Shown here piece by piece: positions 40,280-49,556 of a stretch of DNA of 53,440 nt. How positions within the stretch are numbered: the first letter of the stretch is position 1; every line of letters starts with the position of its first letter. A model generated the notes under the pieces. It ran no database searches, was not told the DNA's origin, and was given only the letters and a program-made list of their open reading frames with translations. The stretch comes from an uncultured Oscillospiraceae bacterium (GTDB lineage: Bacteria > Bacillota > Clostridia > Oscillospirales > Oscillospiraceae): contig CALWYD010000026.1 in the NCBI GenBank assembly GCA_944385675.1, forward strand, positions 1-53,440, written 5' to 3'. The translations under genes and the position numbers were made by a program.

Positions 40280-41724
40280 GGGTTTTCTTCCTTTCCGGAT
40301 GGCGTTTCTTTTTGGGCGTCTTCTTCTCTAAAAACCAGAGGGGTGAGAACAATGTGCCAGGCGGCCTGCCCCAATTGGGGAAGAAGAGCCTGGTGGGGGC
40401 CCAGCCCCGCTGCTGCAGCCACTGCTCCGCCCCAGTCCAGTACGGGCAGCAAATTGCGACGAGCGCGGGGGATTTTTTCATCAATATACCATTTCTTCAG
40501 GGATTTCTCCCGCCGTCCGGCCAATCGCAGCTTGTCGCCAGAGGCCCGGGAGCGCAGGGTGACTGTGCCCAGATGAGCCGCAGAAAGCCAGAAATCAAAG
40601 GGGCGCTGGGACTGGCCATCGTAGACTGCGGGGACACAGGACACCCGCCAGGGTCCTGCCAATGTCTCCCCCGGCATGGCCAGAGGGGTGGAGGGAAGGT
40701 GGGCGGGCTGTTGTTCCTCTCGGGTCAGCACCAGCCGGTCATACTCCCGCCGGGCAGTAAGGCCGTAGGGCAGGCTCATTTGGGCGGAGGGATCTTCTCC
40801 AGCGCACAGCCGCACAACACCTTCCAAATGGGAAGCCGCACAGTTCTGTTCTCCCCCGTTGAGCAGTCCTATCAGCTGCCGCACAGCCCGAACCGCTGTG
40901 GGGAGAGGCGCATGGGCCAGAAGGTGGGCAGGGAGGGAAAGGGTATTCTCTTCCACCTGAGCTTGGCGGGCCAGCAGGCTGGCCTGTTGGGAGAGACACT
41001 CCTCATCCCCTCGCAGCCGCAGAGTACAGGGAAACAGGCGGGTGGAAAAGCCGGGGTACAGCTGTTCCAATACGGGGGTGACTTGATGGCGGATGCGGTT
41101 GCGGGCGTAAGCGTCATCAGCGTTGGTGCGGTCTTCCCGCCAGGGCAGGCCATAGTAATTGAGATAGTCTTCAATTTCCTTGCGGGGGGTGGACAGCAGG
41201 GGACGGACGAGCCCGTCTCGGGCTAAAGGGATACCGCACAGTCCTCGCAGACCGGAGCCCCGGGCCAGGTGGAGCAGAACAGTTTCTACGTTGTCGTCGG
41301 CGTTGTGGGCCGTGGCAATAAGGGTGGCCCCGGCCTGCCGGGCGGCTTGCCGCAGGAAAGCATAGCGCATCTCCCTGGCGGTCTCCTCCAGACCGGCACC
41401 CCGCAAGGCGGCCTGAGTTGCTACGTCCCCCCCGCCGGAAAACAGGGGAACGGCAGGCAGCCGGCTTCCGTCCGGCTGAGGATCCTCCCCAAAACACAGG
41501 GACACCAGCTGCTCCACAAACAAAGCGTCTCCCTCTGATTCCTCTCCCCGCAAATGGTGGTTATAGTGGGCGGCGGCCAGGGAAAAGCCCAGCTTGGGCC
41601 GCAGATGGTAAAGGGCGTGGAGCAGGCAGACGGAATCCGCTCCGCCGGACACGGCGCACAGCACCGTGCTGCCGGGGGAGAGCAGCCTCTGCTCCCGGAT
41701 AAGCTTGACCATACTCTCCAGCAT
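40273..41724 (-). CDS. tilS: tRNA(Ile)-lysidine synthetase
   Basis: 483 residues. Converts C34 of the CAU anticodon tRNA-Ile to lysidine so that AUA is read as isoleucine; essential. The ATP-pyrophosphatase loop SGGADS is at 26-31, with HNADDNVETVLLHLARGSGLRGLCG in the N-terminal domain and a C-terminal TilS domain (LRSRASGDKLRLAGRREKSLKKW). Start ATG 41724 has GGGAGG six bases upstream; longer versions were rejected. It lies 50 bases after dnaB and overlaps hpt. Confidence 0.95.
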   Translation of the reverse strand: MLESMVKLIREQRLLSPGSTVLCAVSGGADSVCLLHALYHLRPKLGFSLAAAHYNHHLRGEESEGDALFVEQLVSLCFGEDPQPDGSRLPAVPLFSGGGDVATQAALRGAGLEETAREMRYAFLRQAARQAGATLIATAHNADDNVETVLLHLARGSGLRGLCGIPLARDGLVRPLLSTPRKEIEDYLNYYGLPWREDRTNADDAYARNRIRHQVTPVLEQLYPGFSTRLFPCTLRLRGDEECLSQQASLLARQAQVEENTLSLPAHLLAHAPLPTAVRAVRQLIGLLNGGEQNCAASHLEGVVRLCAGEDPSAQMSLPYGLTARREYDRLVLTREEQQPAHLPSTPLAMPGETLAGPWRVSCVPAVYDGQSQRPFDFWLSAAHLGTVTLRSRASGDKLRLAGRREKSLKKWYIDEKIPRARRNLLPVLDWGGAVAAAAGLGPHQALLPQLGQAAWHIVLTPLVFREEDAQKETPSGKEENPC

Positions 41725-41774
41725 GGAGAGCCTCCCTTCCCACTGTGCCGCCCAACCCCGGGGGGCGGGTGACA

Positions 41775-43130
41775 TCAGAATTCCTCATGTTGCCACTCAA
41801 TATCGCTGAAGGTGGTGAAATCGGGCAGCCACTGCAGCTCCACCGTTCGGGTTTCGCCGTGGCGGTTTTTCGCCACAATGCACTCAGCCAGGTTGGGGTT
41901 TTCCGTATCTCTGTTATAATATCCCTCTCGGTAGAGAAATAACACGATATCCGCGTCCTGCTCGATGGCGCCGGACTCACGCAGGTCAGAGAGCATGGGG
42001 CGCTTATCCTGACGGGACTCGTTGGCCCGGGAGAGCTGGCTGAGGCACAGCACAGGAACATTAAGCTCCTTGGCCATAATTTTCAAAGAACGAGAGATAT
42101 CCGAAACAATTTGCTGACGATTGTCACCGGAGCGGGTCTTACCCCCCGCCGACTGCATCAGCTGCAGGTAATCGATAATCACCAGACCCAAGTTATCCAC
42201 CCGGCGGCACTTGGCGTTAATATCAGCCACAGTGACGGTGGAGTCGTCATCAATGAGAATTTTAGAGCGGTTGAGGGAGTCGGCGGCCACGGCCACTTTC
42301 TCCCAATCTTCCTCGGTGAGCTTTCCGGTGACCAGCTTCTTGTTGTCCACAAAACACTCGCCTGAGATAAGACGCAAAGCCAACTGTTCCCGGCTCATCT
42401 CCAGGGAGAAAAAGGCCACCTGTTTGCCCGATTTTTTCCCGGCTTCCAACAAGATGTTGAGCGCCATGGAGGTCTTGCCCATACCGGGGCGGGCAGCCAG
42501 CAGGATAAGGTCGGACTTGTTCAGCCCGGAGATAGCCCTGTCCAAGTCACGCAGTCCGGTGGACATGCCGGGAATGGCCCGGTCGCTGGCGGCCAGTTCA
42601 CTCAGCCGGTCATATACGTCGATCAGTACGTCAGAGATAGGGGTCAGTCCCCGGGCAGCCCTGCCCTGGCGGATGGCGTAGATTCGCTGCTCCGCCGCCT
42701 CCAGGATGTCCTGGCCGGTGTCGGTGCCCTGCTGGATCATGGCGGTGAGATCTCCCGCCGTCTCCGCCACCCGGCGCAGCAAGGTCTTGTCTTTGAGAAT
42801 GTCGATGTACTCTTTGACGTTGGCGGCAGTGGGGGTGGTGTCCATAAGCTGGAGCATATAGCCCCGGGACTGGTTCTCCTGATAGTAGCCATTTTGCTTC
42901 ATGTTCTCCAGCACCGTCACCGGATCGATGGTGAGAGAGTAGTTGAACATGGAGTAGATGGTCTCATAGATCTCCCGGTTCTGCCGCAGGTAGAAGTCAT
43001 CCGGACGCAGCTTATCAATGACCTCGGGAATACATCGGGGATCAATGAGCATGGAGCCCAGTACCGCCTGCTCCGCCTCGGCACTGTGAGGCAGCTGTTT
43101 CAGCAGCAGTTCCTCCTCTTCTAATGCCAT
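41775..43130 (-). CDS. dnaB: Replicative DNA helicase
   Basis: 451 residues, hexameric helicase (DnaB of E. coli, DnaC of B. subtilis) unwinding at the replication fork. The N-terminal DnaB domain (LPHSAEAEQAVLGSMLIDP) covers 10-110; the RecA-like C-terminal domain has Walker A ARPGMGKT (213-220), VIIDYLQLMQS (Walker B) and the R-finger region SQLSRANESRQDKRPMLSDLRESGAIEQ. No intein is present. Start ATG 43130 follows AAGGGCGG. Neighbour of rplI, as in most Firmicutes (gdpP-rplI-dnaB). Confidence 0.97.
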   Translation of the reverse strand: MALEEEELLLKQLPHSAEAEQAVLGSMLIDPRCIPEVIDKLRPDDFYLRQNREIYETIYSMFNYSLTIDPVTVLENMKQNGYYQENQSRGYMLQLMDTTPTAANVKEYIDILKDKTLLRRVAETAGDLTAMIQQGTDTGQDILEAAEQRIYAIRQGRAARGLTPISDVLIDVYDRLSELAASDRAIPGMSTGLRDLDRAISGLNKSDLILLAARPGMGKTSMALNILLEAGKKSGKQVAFFSLEMSREQLALRLISGECFVDNKKLVTGKLTEEDWEKVAVAADSLNRSKILIDDDSTVTVADINAKCRRVDNLGLVIIDYLQLMQSAGGKTRSGDNRQQIVSDISRSLKIMAKELNVPVLCLSQLSRANESRQDKRPMLSDLRESGAIEQDADIVLFLYREGYYNRDTENPNLAECIVAKNRHGETRTVELQWLPDFTTFSDIEWQHEEF

Positions 43131-43200
43131 GAAATCACCGCCCTTCACAGGATAAAATGCACAGATACGGACAGCCTGAGGCCACCGCACCGGGCGGAAG

Positions 43201-43647
43201 TCAGGCTTCGGTCACAATGACGTTGACGGTGCCTGTCACCTCATAGCCAAGCTTGGCTTTGATCTGATAGCCGCCGCAGGACTTGATGGGCTCCTCCAGC
43301 ACCAGCCGGGCCTTGGGAATATTGACCCCGTGCTGGGCGGCAAGGGCCTCGGACACCTCCTTGGCGGTGACGGCGCCGAACAGCCGGCCGCCCTCCCCTG
43401 CTTTGGCCGGGATTTTCACCATCAGTCCCTCCAGCTTTTTGGCCGTGGCCTCCGCTTCTGCTTTCTCAGCGGCTTCCTGGGCCTTGCGGGCTTTCTCCTG
43501 CTGCTTCATGGTGTTCAGGTTTTCGGCAGTGGCAATGACTGCCAGCTTCTTGGGAAGCAGGAAATTGCGGGCGTAGCCATCGGACACATCCACCAGCTGG
43601 CCCTTCTTGCCCTGCCCCCGTACATCCTGCTGTAAAATTACTTTCAT
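43201..43647 (-). CDS. rplI: 50S ribosomal protein L9
   Basis: 148 residues. N-terminal 23S-binding domain (VILQQDVRGQGKKGQLVDVSDGYARNFLLPKKLAV), a long connecting helix (EKARKAQEAAEKAEAEATAKKL) and a C-terminal domain (PAKAGEGGRLFGAVTAKEVSEAL). Normal length. RBS GGGAGG, ATG nine bases on. Placed in the conserved gdpP-rplI-dnaB order. Confidence 0.97.
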   Translation of the reverse strand: MKVILQQDVRGQGKKGQLVDVSDGYARNFLLPKKLAVIATAENLNTMKQQEKARKAQEAAEKAEAEATAKKLEGLMVKIPAKAGEGGRLFGAVTAKEVSEALAAQHGVNIPKARLVLEEPIKSCGGYQIKAKLGYEVTGTVNVIVTEA

Positions 43648-43723
43648 AGCTCAATTCCTCCCAATACAATTGGTATACTTCAATGAAAATATGACAAAAT
43701 GTTCTAAAAAGATACCCTGTTCC

Positions 43724-45706
43724 TTAAGAATCCAGGTACCGGTCAATGGCCCGGGCCAGTTCCACAGCCACCTCGTCCAGGCTCTTTCCGGACACCTGGC
43801 CTCCGGCGGCGGCGGCATTCCCACCGCCCCCCAGCTGTTCCAGGATAACCTGCACGTTGGTGTCCCCCATGGAGCGGGCAGAGATAACCACCCGCTCTCC
43901 GTCCAGGGTGAGGACGAAAGAGGTATCAATGCCGATGATGTTGAGAAGCTCATCTGCGGCCTGGGCGGCAATAATGCGGCCCACAGGTTTGGCAGCCACA
44001 GCGATGGCAATGTGCTCCCGGTAGAGCCTGGCATTTTGAATAATGGAGTACTTGGCAATGGTGCCGGCCAGGTCGTTCTGGTAGAGCTTTTTCACCTCCC
44101 CGGTGTCGGCGCCGGAGCGGCGCAGGAAGGCGGCAGCCTCAAAGGTACGTCCGCCGGTGCGCATGGTGAAGTTCTTGGTATCCAGCACGATGCCGGCCAG
44201 CAGAGCTTCCGCCTCGGTGCGCAGCAGCTGGTTTGGTTCCATGACATATTGCAGAAGTTCTGTAACCAGCTCAGAGGCGGAGGAAGCGTAGGGTTCGTGG
44301 TAGTTGAGGGCCGCCCCTTCGATATAGGTGGCCGCCCGACGGTGGTGGTCAATGACCGCCACCCGGTTGCAGGATTCCAGGAGTTCCTCGGCCTGTACCT
44401 GTTCGGGGCGGTTGGTGTCCACAACCACTGCCAGGGAGCGGGTATCGGCCAGGAGCAAGGCTTCCTGAGGGGAGAGGAAGCAGTCCAGGTACTCAGGCAG
44501 TTGAGAGAGCTTGTCAATCAGCTCCTGAGCGGGAGGAGAGCCTCCCTCCCGGATAATATGGACAGGGACGCTGTTTTTTCGGCATAGGGCAAACACACCG
44601 GCGGCAGCGCCAATACAGTCATTGTCAGGGAACCGATGTCCCATAATAAACACCTGAGAAGAGTCGGAGATGAGGGAAGAGAGGGCGTTGGCCATAACAC
44701 GACTTTTCACCTTGGTGCGTTTCTCAGTCTCCTTGGAGCGGCCGCCGTAAAATTCAAAAGTAAACTTGTTGCGGATAACCGCCTGATCTCCTCCCCGGGA
44801 CAGGGCCATATCGATGGAAAGGTTGGCAAACTGTAAAAGCTCCTGATAGCTCTCTCCGTCTTTCCCCACGCCGATGGACAGGGAGGCATTGATGCCGCTG
44901 GGGTTGACTACCTGGTGAACGGTATCCAGAATGTCAAACTTTTTCTCCACAAACTGGGGCAGGTACTGTTCTTCAAAGATAAACAGGTACCGCTCCCGCT
45001 GTAGCCTGCGCAGCAGGCCGCCGGTGTGGGCTACCCAGGCATCCAGCCGGGAGTCGATCTCCGAAACCAGGGCGGAACGCTCATTCTCGGTGAGATTTTT
45101 CATCAGCTCATCGTAGTTGTCCACCAGCAGCACGGCTGCTACCGGGCGGGTTGCCCGGAACTGGTCCCGAATGAGACAGAACTCTGTTACATCCACCCAG
45201 TACACAGTGGCCAAAAATCCCCCGCTGCGCCCGCTGGTGCGCACCAGGTGTCCAAAGACCAGGAAGCGCCTATCGGCGTAGGAGACCTCGCTGGGACAGG
45301 CACTCTTCCCCTCCATGAGCCATCGGGTGTCGAAATTGGGGATGAGGGAGGACAGTTTGGCGTCAAACAAGTGCTCCCGCTGGCCGGTGAGTTGGAGAAA
45401 GCGGTCGTTGGTCCAGATGATATCGTCACTCTCCGGGCGGAAGATAATCATGGGGATGGGGGAGTTGGTCATGGTGTCCCGAGTGGCGGTATCCACCGTA
45501 CCGGTGACATTCTCTAAAAACTTAGAGATCTCCCGGCGGCGGCGGCGGTTGCTTGCGCGGCTATAAAAGCCCAGGCAGGCTACTACCGCCAGCTCGGCCC
45601 CGGCCAGAGGCAGAGAGAAAACAGCAGAGACCAGGGCAAATAGAATCAGGCAGACGAAGTAGAGCTGGAAGCTGGATTGGAATAATTGGGCGATCTTCCG
45701 GTTCAA
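43724..45706 (-). CDS. gdpP: Cyclic-di-AMP phosphodiesterase GdpP
   Basis: 660 residues, membrane protein that breaks c-di-AMP into pApA and so controls potassium balance and cell-wall stress. Two membrane helices (residues 15-50), a PAS domain (about 80-170), a degenerate GGDEF domain (about 175-300), then the DHH domain with GHRFPDNDCIGAA and VIDHHRRA, and DHHA1 with GGGGNAAAAGGQV near the end. All catalytic Asp/His residues are seen. The best start is TTG 45706 with AGGAAAGGGGG seven bases upstream; the ATG at 45736 has no RBS. First gene of the operon running to ftsH. Confidence 0.95.
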   Translation of the reverse strand: MNRKIAQLFQSSFQLYFVCLILFALVSAVFSLPLAGAELAVVACLGFYSRASNRRRRREISKFLENVTGTVDTATRDTMTNSPIPMIIFRPESDDIIWTNDRFLQLTGQREHLFDAKLSSLIPNFDTRWLMEGKSACPSEVSYADRRFLVFGHLVRTSGRSGGFLATVYWVDVTEFCLIRDQFRATRPVAAVLLVDNYDELMKNLTENERSALVSEIDSRLDAWVAHTGGLLRRLQRERYLFIFEEQYLPQFVEKKFDILDTVHQVVNPSGINASLSIGVGKDGESYQELLQFANLSIDMALSRGGDQAVIRNKFTFEFYGGRSKETEKRTKVKSRVMANALSSLISDSSQVFIMGHRFPDNDCIGAAAGVFALCRKNSVPVHIIREGGSPPAQELIDKLSQLPEYLDCFLSPQEALLLADTRSLAVVVDTNRPEQVQAEELLESCNRVAVIDHHRRAATYIEGAALNYHEPYASSASELVTELLQYVMEPNQLLRTEAEALLAGIVLDTKNFTMRTGGRTFEAAAFLRRSGADTGEVKKLYQNDLAGTIAKYSIIQNARLYREHIAIAVAAKPVGRIIAAQAADELLNIIGIDTSFVLTLDGERVVISARSMGDTNVQVILEQLGGGGNAAAAGGQVSGKSLDEVAVELARAIDRYLDS

Positions 45707-45771
45707 CGGTACGTCCCCCTTTCCTGCATTTTGCAAAAATTTTGAGCCTATGAATAAACCAAAGGCATTTT

Positions 45772-45800
45772 ATTATATCAAATCCCGCAGGAAAAGACAA
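45772..45800 (-). promoter_or_regulatory. Promoter of the gdpP-rplI-dnaB-tilS-hpt-ftsH operon
   Basis: Minus strand TTGTCT (45795-45800), 17-bp spacer, TATAAT (45772-45777), about 65 bases before gdpP. Confidence 0.8.
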
Positions 45801-45857
45801 TAGGAAAGGCCGGGGGAGGCAGAAGCCAAAATTTCTTAAGGAAAGGGGGGAGGGCTG

Positions 45858-45886
45858 TTGCGCGGGGGAAAAAAGACTGCTATAAT
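45858..45886 (+). promoter_or_regulatory. Promoter of ilvE
   Basis: TTGCGC (45858-45863), 17-bp spacer, TATAAT (45881-45886). The leader is about 140 nt and holds a GGCCGT/ACGGCC hairpin, a short ORF (45952-45999) and the palindrome GCGTCCGGACGC (45961-45972). Confidence 0.72.
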
Positions 45887-45951
45887 AAGTGAGAAAAGGC
45901 CGTATTCCGCACGGCCCGGGACAAAAATCGGGAGCCAGGAGGGGAGACAGG

Positions 45952-45999
45952 ATGTCCCCCGCGTCCGGACGCCGCCGTACCTTTTTGTGTGGAATGTAA
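45952..45999 (+). CDS. Possible 15-residue leader ORF before ilvE
   Basis: ATG to TAA, 15 codons, with AGGAGG nine bases upstream of the ATG. Encodes MSPASGRRRTFLCGM. Only one Leu and no Ile or Val, so it is not a classical attenuation peptide for branched-chain amino acids. It may be chance or a translational leader. Low confidence. Confidence 0.2.
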   Translation: MSPASGRRRTFLCGM

Positions 46000-46030
46000 G
46001 CCCGAACAAGGAAATTAGGAGGCAACCGAA

Positions 46031-47098
46031 ATGCAAGAAATTAAAATTACCCGCGCCGCCGTGCTGAAGGAAAAGCCTGATTCCTCCACCCTGGTGTTTG
46101 GTAAGAACATGACCGACCACATGTTTATCGTGGACTACGACCAGGGGCAGGGTTGGCATGACCCCCGCATTGTCCCCTACGGCCCCTTGCCCATTGACCC
46201 GGCGGCCAAAGTGCTCCACTATGCTGAGGAGATTTTCGAGGGATTGAAGGCATACCGCACTGCCGAGGGAACCATTCAGCTTTTTCGCCCCGACTGCAAC
46301 ATCGAGCGGATGAACAACTCCGCTGAGCGTATGTGTCTGCCCCAGATTCCTGCCGAGCTGGCCCTGGCCGGCATCACCGAGCTGGTAAAGCTGGAAAAGG
46401 ACTGGGTGCCCAAGGAGAAGGACACCTCCCTCTACATCCGCCCCTTTATGATTGGCCTGGATCCCGCTCTGGGTGTCCATGCTTCCCACCATGTGCAGTA
46501 CATTGTCATCGTCTGTCCGGTGGGGGCTTACTACCCCGAGGGCCTGAATCCTGTGAAGATCTACGTGGAAGATCAGGACGTGCGCGCTGTCCGGGGCGGC
46601 ACCGGCATGGCCAAGACCGGCGGTAACTACGCCGCCTCTCTGCGGGCCGGCGACCGGGCGGAGAAGGCCGGGTACAGCCAGGTGCTGTGGCTGGACGGCG
46701 TGCACCGCAAGTATATTGAGGAAGTGGGCTCCATGAACGTGATGTTTAAGGTGGCCGGCAAGATCCTCACCCCCGATCTCAACGGCTCCGTATTGCCCGG
46801 CATCACCCGCCGATCCTGCATCCAGCTGCTGAAGGACTGGGGCTACCAGGTGGAGGAGCGCCGTATCTCCGCCGAGGAGCTCTTCCAGGCCGCCGAGAAG
46901 GGCGAGCTGGAGGAGGCCTGGGGTACCGGCACCGCCGCCGTAGTTTCCCCCATCGGCGAGCTGGCCATGGAGGGCAAGAAGGTCACTGTCAGCAACAACC
47001 AGATTGGCCAGGTGACCCAGCGGCTGTACGATGAGCTTACCGGCATCCAGTGGGGCCGAGTGGCCGACACCCACGGCTGGATTGTGAAGGTGTGCTGA
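46031..47098 (+). CDS. ilvE: Branched-chain amino acid aminotransferase
   Basis: 355 residues, class IV PLP enzyme that makes leucine, isoleucine and valine from their keto acids and glutamate. The PLP lysine is Lys195 in TGMAKTGGNYAAS, with EEIFEGLKAYR, SLYIRPFMIGLDPALG and EEVGSMNVMFKV as further BCAT signatures. It is the larger (type II, eukaryote-like) form typical of Firmicutes. RBS AGGAGG, eight bases. Monocistronic, with promoter and bidirectional terminator. Intact. Confidence 0.97.
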   Translation: MQEIKITRAAVLKEKPDSSTLVFGKNMTDHMFIVDYDQGQGWHDPRIVPYGPLPIDPAAKVLHYAEEIFEGLKAYRTAEGTIQLFRPDCNIERMNNSAERMCLPQIPAELALAGITELVKLEKDWVPKEKDTSLYIRPFMIGLDPALGVHASHHVQYIVIVCPVGAYYPEGLNPVKIYVEDQDVRAVRGGTGMAKTGGNYAASLRAGDRAEKAGYSQVLWLDGVHRKYIEEVGSMNVMFKVAGKILTPDLNGSVLPGITRRSCIQLLKDWGYQVEERRISAEELFQAAEKGELEEAWGTGTAAVVSPIGELAMEGKKVTVSNNQIGQVTQRLYDELTGIQWGRVADTHGWIVKVC

Positions 47099-47133
47099 AC
47101 ACGCTCCGCACCATAACAAGAATGAGACCAAAC

Positions 47134-47165
47134 AAAACCCCGGAGGCAATTTCCTCCGGGGTTTT
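47134..47165. terminator. Bidirectional terminator between ilvE and the DUF815 gene
   Basis: AAAACCCCGGAGG (47134-47146) / CCTCCGGGGTTTT (47153-47165), 13-bp stem, 6-nt loop, A/T flanks on both sides. Confidence 0.94.
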
Positions 47166-47172
47166 GCTGTAT

Positions 47173-48372
47173 TTACAGATGCAGGCTGGCGATAAACTGC
47201 CGGGCCACCCGAGGGGTACGGCCGGAGTGGCGGATTTCCCAAGTCATGGCCTGGGCGTGAAGTTCCTCCCGATCCATAGAGATGCCTGCCTGGCTGGCCA
47301 GGTAGTCCACCAGAGCTAGGTAGCCCTCCTTATTCATGGTCAGATAGGGGATACGCAGGCCAAAGCGCTCTGCCAGGGCGGTCTTCTCAGAGATAGTTTC
47401 AAAGGTATCCACCTCGTCTCCCGCCCGGTCGGCAAAGGTTTGGCGCACCAGGTGGCGGCGGTTGGAGGTGGCATAGATGGCCACGTTGGCCGGCCGCTTC
47501 TCCAGGCTGCCCTCCAGGATAGTTTTTAGGGAGGAGTAGGTCTTGTCATCCTGATCAAAGGCCAGGTCGTCGATGAAGAGGATAAATTTCTGCCGCAGCC
47601 CCACCAGGGAGCGCATCAGCCGGGGCAGGCCGGTAATGTTCTCTTTCTGAATTTCGATGAGGCGCAGATCCTCCATCCCGGGCAGGTAGAGCATGGATTT
47701 TACCGTAGCCGACTTGCCTGTGCCCCCGTCTCCGAAGAGCAGCACGTTGTTGGCCTGATGACCGGCCAGGAGCAGCCGGGTATTTTTCTCCACCTGGCCC
47801 CGCTGCAGCTCATAGCCCAGAAGCTCCTCCGGCCTGGGGCAGTCGGGGTCAGAAACCGGAATGAGCTGCCCCTCCTCCCACAGGAAGGCCCGGTACCGGG
47901 CATACAGCCCGCAGCCGTGGGAGCGGTAAAAGTCAGTCAGGCTGTCAAAATTGAAGGGGGCGCCCGCCTGCCACCGGGGCAGACCGGCCAGCACCGGGGC
48001 GTAGTCTCCGGACAGGGCGGCCTTCATGGCGTCAATGTACCGGTCGCAATCGGTTTCGGCCAACAGCACCAAGGTCTCTACATCCCGGCGGGCCGCGTTT
48101 TCCAGAGCGGGATCTCGCACATCTCCCTCAGCCAGCAGGGCATAGGGGCTCTGGGTGTAGCGCAGGTAGTCCCACAGCCAGTCCCCCAGTCCCCGGAAGC
48201 CCTCCCGGCGCAGCTGGTGGAAGAGGCAGGCGTATTGTTCCAGGGCCTCTGCTCCGTTCCCCCGTCCGCAGGCATCCAGGAGCCGGACTGCCAGGGAAAT
48301 AACGGGGGTGTCCAGGATGGGGCGGTAGGCGCACAGCCCTTCCAAGGCAATGCGCAGGGCGTTCAGGTTCAT
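47173..48372 (-). CDS. DUF815 family AAA ATPase
   Basis: 399 residues of a conserved, uncharacterised P-loop ATPase family. Walker A is GDGGTGKS (214-221), Walker B FILFIDDLAF, then ILEGSLEKRPANVAIYATSNRRHLV, close to sensor 1, and a C-terminal helical lid (HSGRTPRVARQFIASL). The N-terminal 180 residues are helical and less conserved. The family resembles clamp-loader or MoxR-type ATPases, but its role is not known. It converges on ilvE and is divergent from dusB. Confidence 0.9.
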   Translation of the reverse strand: MNLNALRIALEGLCAYRPILDTPVISLAVRLLDACGRGNGAEALEQYACLFHQLRREGFRGLGDWLWDYLRYTQSPYALLAEGDVRDPALENAARRDVETLVLLAETDCDRYIDAMKAALSGDYAPVLAGLPRWQAGAPFNFDSLTDFYRSHGCGLYARYRAFLWEEGQLIPVSDPDCPRPEELLGYELQRGQVEKNTRLLLAGHQANNVLLFGDGGTGKSATVKSMLYLPGMEDLRLIEIQKENITGLPRLMRSLVGLRQKFILFIDDLAFDQDDKTYSSLKTILEGSLEKRPANVAIYATSNRRHLVRQTFADRAGDEVDTFETISEKTALAERFGLRIPYLTMNKEGYLALVDYLASQAGISMDREELHAQAMTWEIRHSGRTPRVARQFIASLHL

Positions 48373-48429
48373 GGCAATCCCTCTCTTTTCATCAACGGGT
48401 GTCCACCATTTTAATGTCTTTGGCCGCCC

Positions 48430-48458
48430 TTGTCAACCGAGGGGGCGTGTGATAGAAT
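48430..48458 (+). promoter_or_regulatory. Promoter of dusB
   Basis: TTGTCA (48430-48435), 17-bp spacer, TAGAAT (48453-48458), in the divergent space between the DUF815 gene and dusB. Confidence 0.75.
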
Positions 48459-48511
48459 AGCGGAGACTGAGAGGCCAAGGGACTGTACGCGGCCGGAATA
48501 CAGGAGGAACC

Positions 48512-49489
48512 ATGCTGTCCATCGGAGGAATTACAATTGAAACGCCGCTGGCCCTGGCCCCCATGGCGGGAGTGACCGATGTGGCCTTCCGCACCATCTG
48601 CCGGGAGCAGGGGGCGGGGCTGACCTGCACGGAGATGGTCAGTGCCAAGGCACTTTGCGAACAGGATAAGAAGTCCATCCCCCTATTGAAGTTGGGGGAT
48701 GGAGAGCACCCCGCCGCTGCCCAGATCTTCGGCAGCGACCCGGTGTGCATGGAGGAGGGGGCCGCCATCGCTCATGAAGTGTCCGGCGCCGACTTCATTG
48801 ATATCAACATGGGTTGTCCCGTGCCCAAGGTGGCCAACTCCGGAGACGGGTCCGGGCTGATGCGGGACCCGGACAAGGCGGTAAAAGTGCTGCAGGCGGT
48901 AATCCGGGGGGCGGGCTGTCCGGTGACGGTAAAGTTCCGCCTGGGCTGGGACAAGGGCTCTATTAACTGTGTGGAGTTTGCCCGGGCCATGGAGCAGGCG
49001 GGAGCGGCTGCGGTGGCCGTCCACGGCCGAACCCGGAACCAGATGTATGCCGGTTCAGCCAACTGGGACTGGATCCGGGAGGTGAAAAGGGCGGTGAAAA
49101 TTCCGGTCATTGCCAACGGGGACGTATTCAAGCCCACAGACGCCCCCCGGATTTTAAAGTACACCGGAGCGGATATGGCCATGATTGGCCGGGGAGTGTT
49201 TGGAAACCCCTGGTTGTTTGCCCAGTGCAGGGCGGCCTTGGAGGGCCGGCCCATCCCTGACATGCCTCCCCTGGCCCAGCGGTGTGACACCGCCGTGCGG
49301 CAGTTTGAACTTTCCGCCGCCGTTAAAGGGGAGAAGATCGCCTGCCTGGAGGCCCGGCGGCACTACGCCTGGTATCTAAAAGGGGTGCCCCACGGTGGGT
49401 ATTATAAGGAGCAGATTGTAAAGATCACTACCCTGGAGGACGTATACCGGATCACCAGGGGGATTAAACGGGATTTGTGCGGGGAGTAA
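48512..49489 (+). CDS. dusB: tRNA-dihydrouridine synthase
   Basis: 325-residue FMN enzyme that reduces uridines in tRNA D-loops with NADPH. N-terminal TIM barrel with APMAGVTDVAFR (16-27), catalytic Cys102 in NMGCPVPK, VHGRTRNQMYAG and MIGRGVFGNPW binding FMN; C-terminal helical domain (ARRHYAWYLKGVPHGGYYKEQI). DusB subgroup by length and motifs. Start ATG 48512 follows AGGAGGAACC. The sigma factor gene begins 67 bases later. Confidence 0.95.
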   Translation: MLSIGGITIETPLALAPMAGVTDVAFRTICREQGAGLTCTEMVSAKALCEQDKKSIPLLKLGDGEHPAAAQIFGSDPVCMEEGAAIAHEVSGADFIDINMGCPVPKVANSGDGSGLMRDPDKAVKVLQAVIRGAGCPVTVKFRLGWDKGSINCVEFARAMEQAGAAAVAVHGRTRNQMYAGSANWDWIREVKRAVKIPVIANGDVFKPTDAPRILKYTGADMAMIGRGVFGNPWLFAQCRAALEGRPIPDMPPLAQRCDTAVRQFELSAAVKGEKIACLEARRHYAWYLKGVPHGGYYKEQIVKITTLEDVYRITRGIKRDLCGE

Positions 49490-49556
49490 ACCCCAAAAAT
49501 TGAGTGGGGAAGGGAACCTCCCCTGTCCCAATTGAAAGAGAAGAGAGGTGAGGGCG

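Noticed and set aside
45890-46030. T-box or branched-chain amino acid attenuator before ilvE
   Set aside because: No T-box sequence (GGTGGNACCGCG) and the short ORF has almost no Leu, Ile or Val codons.
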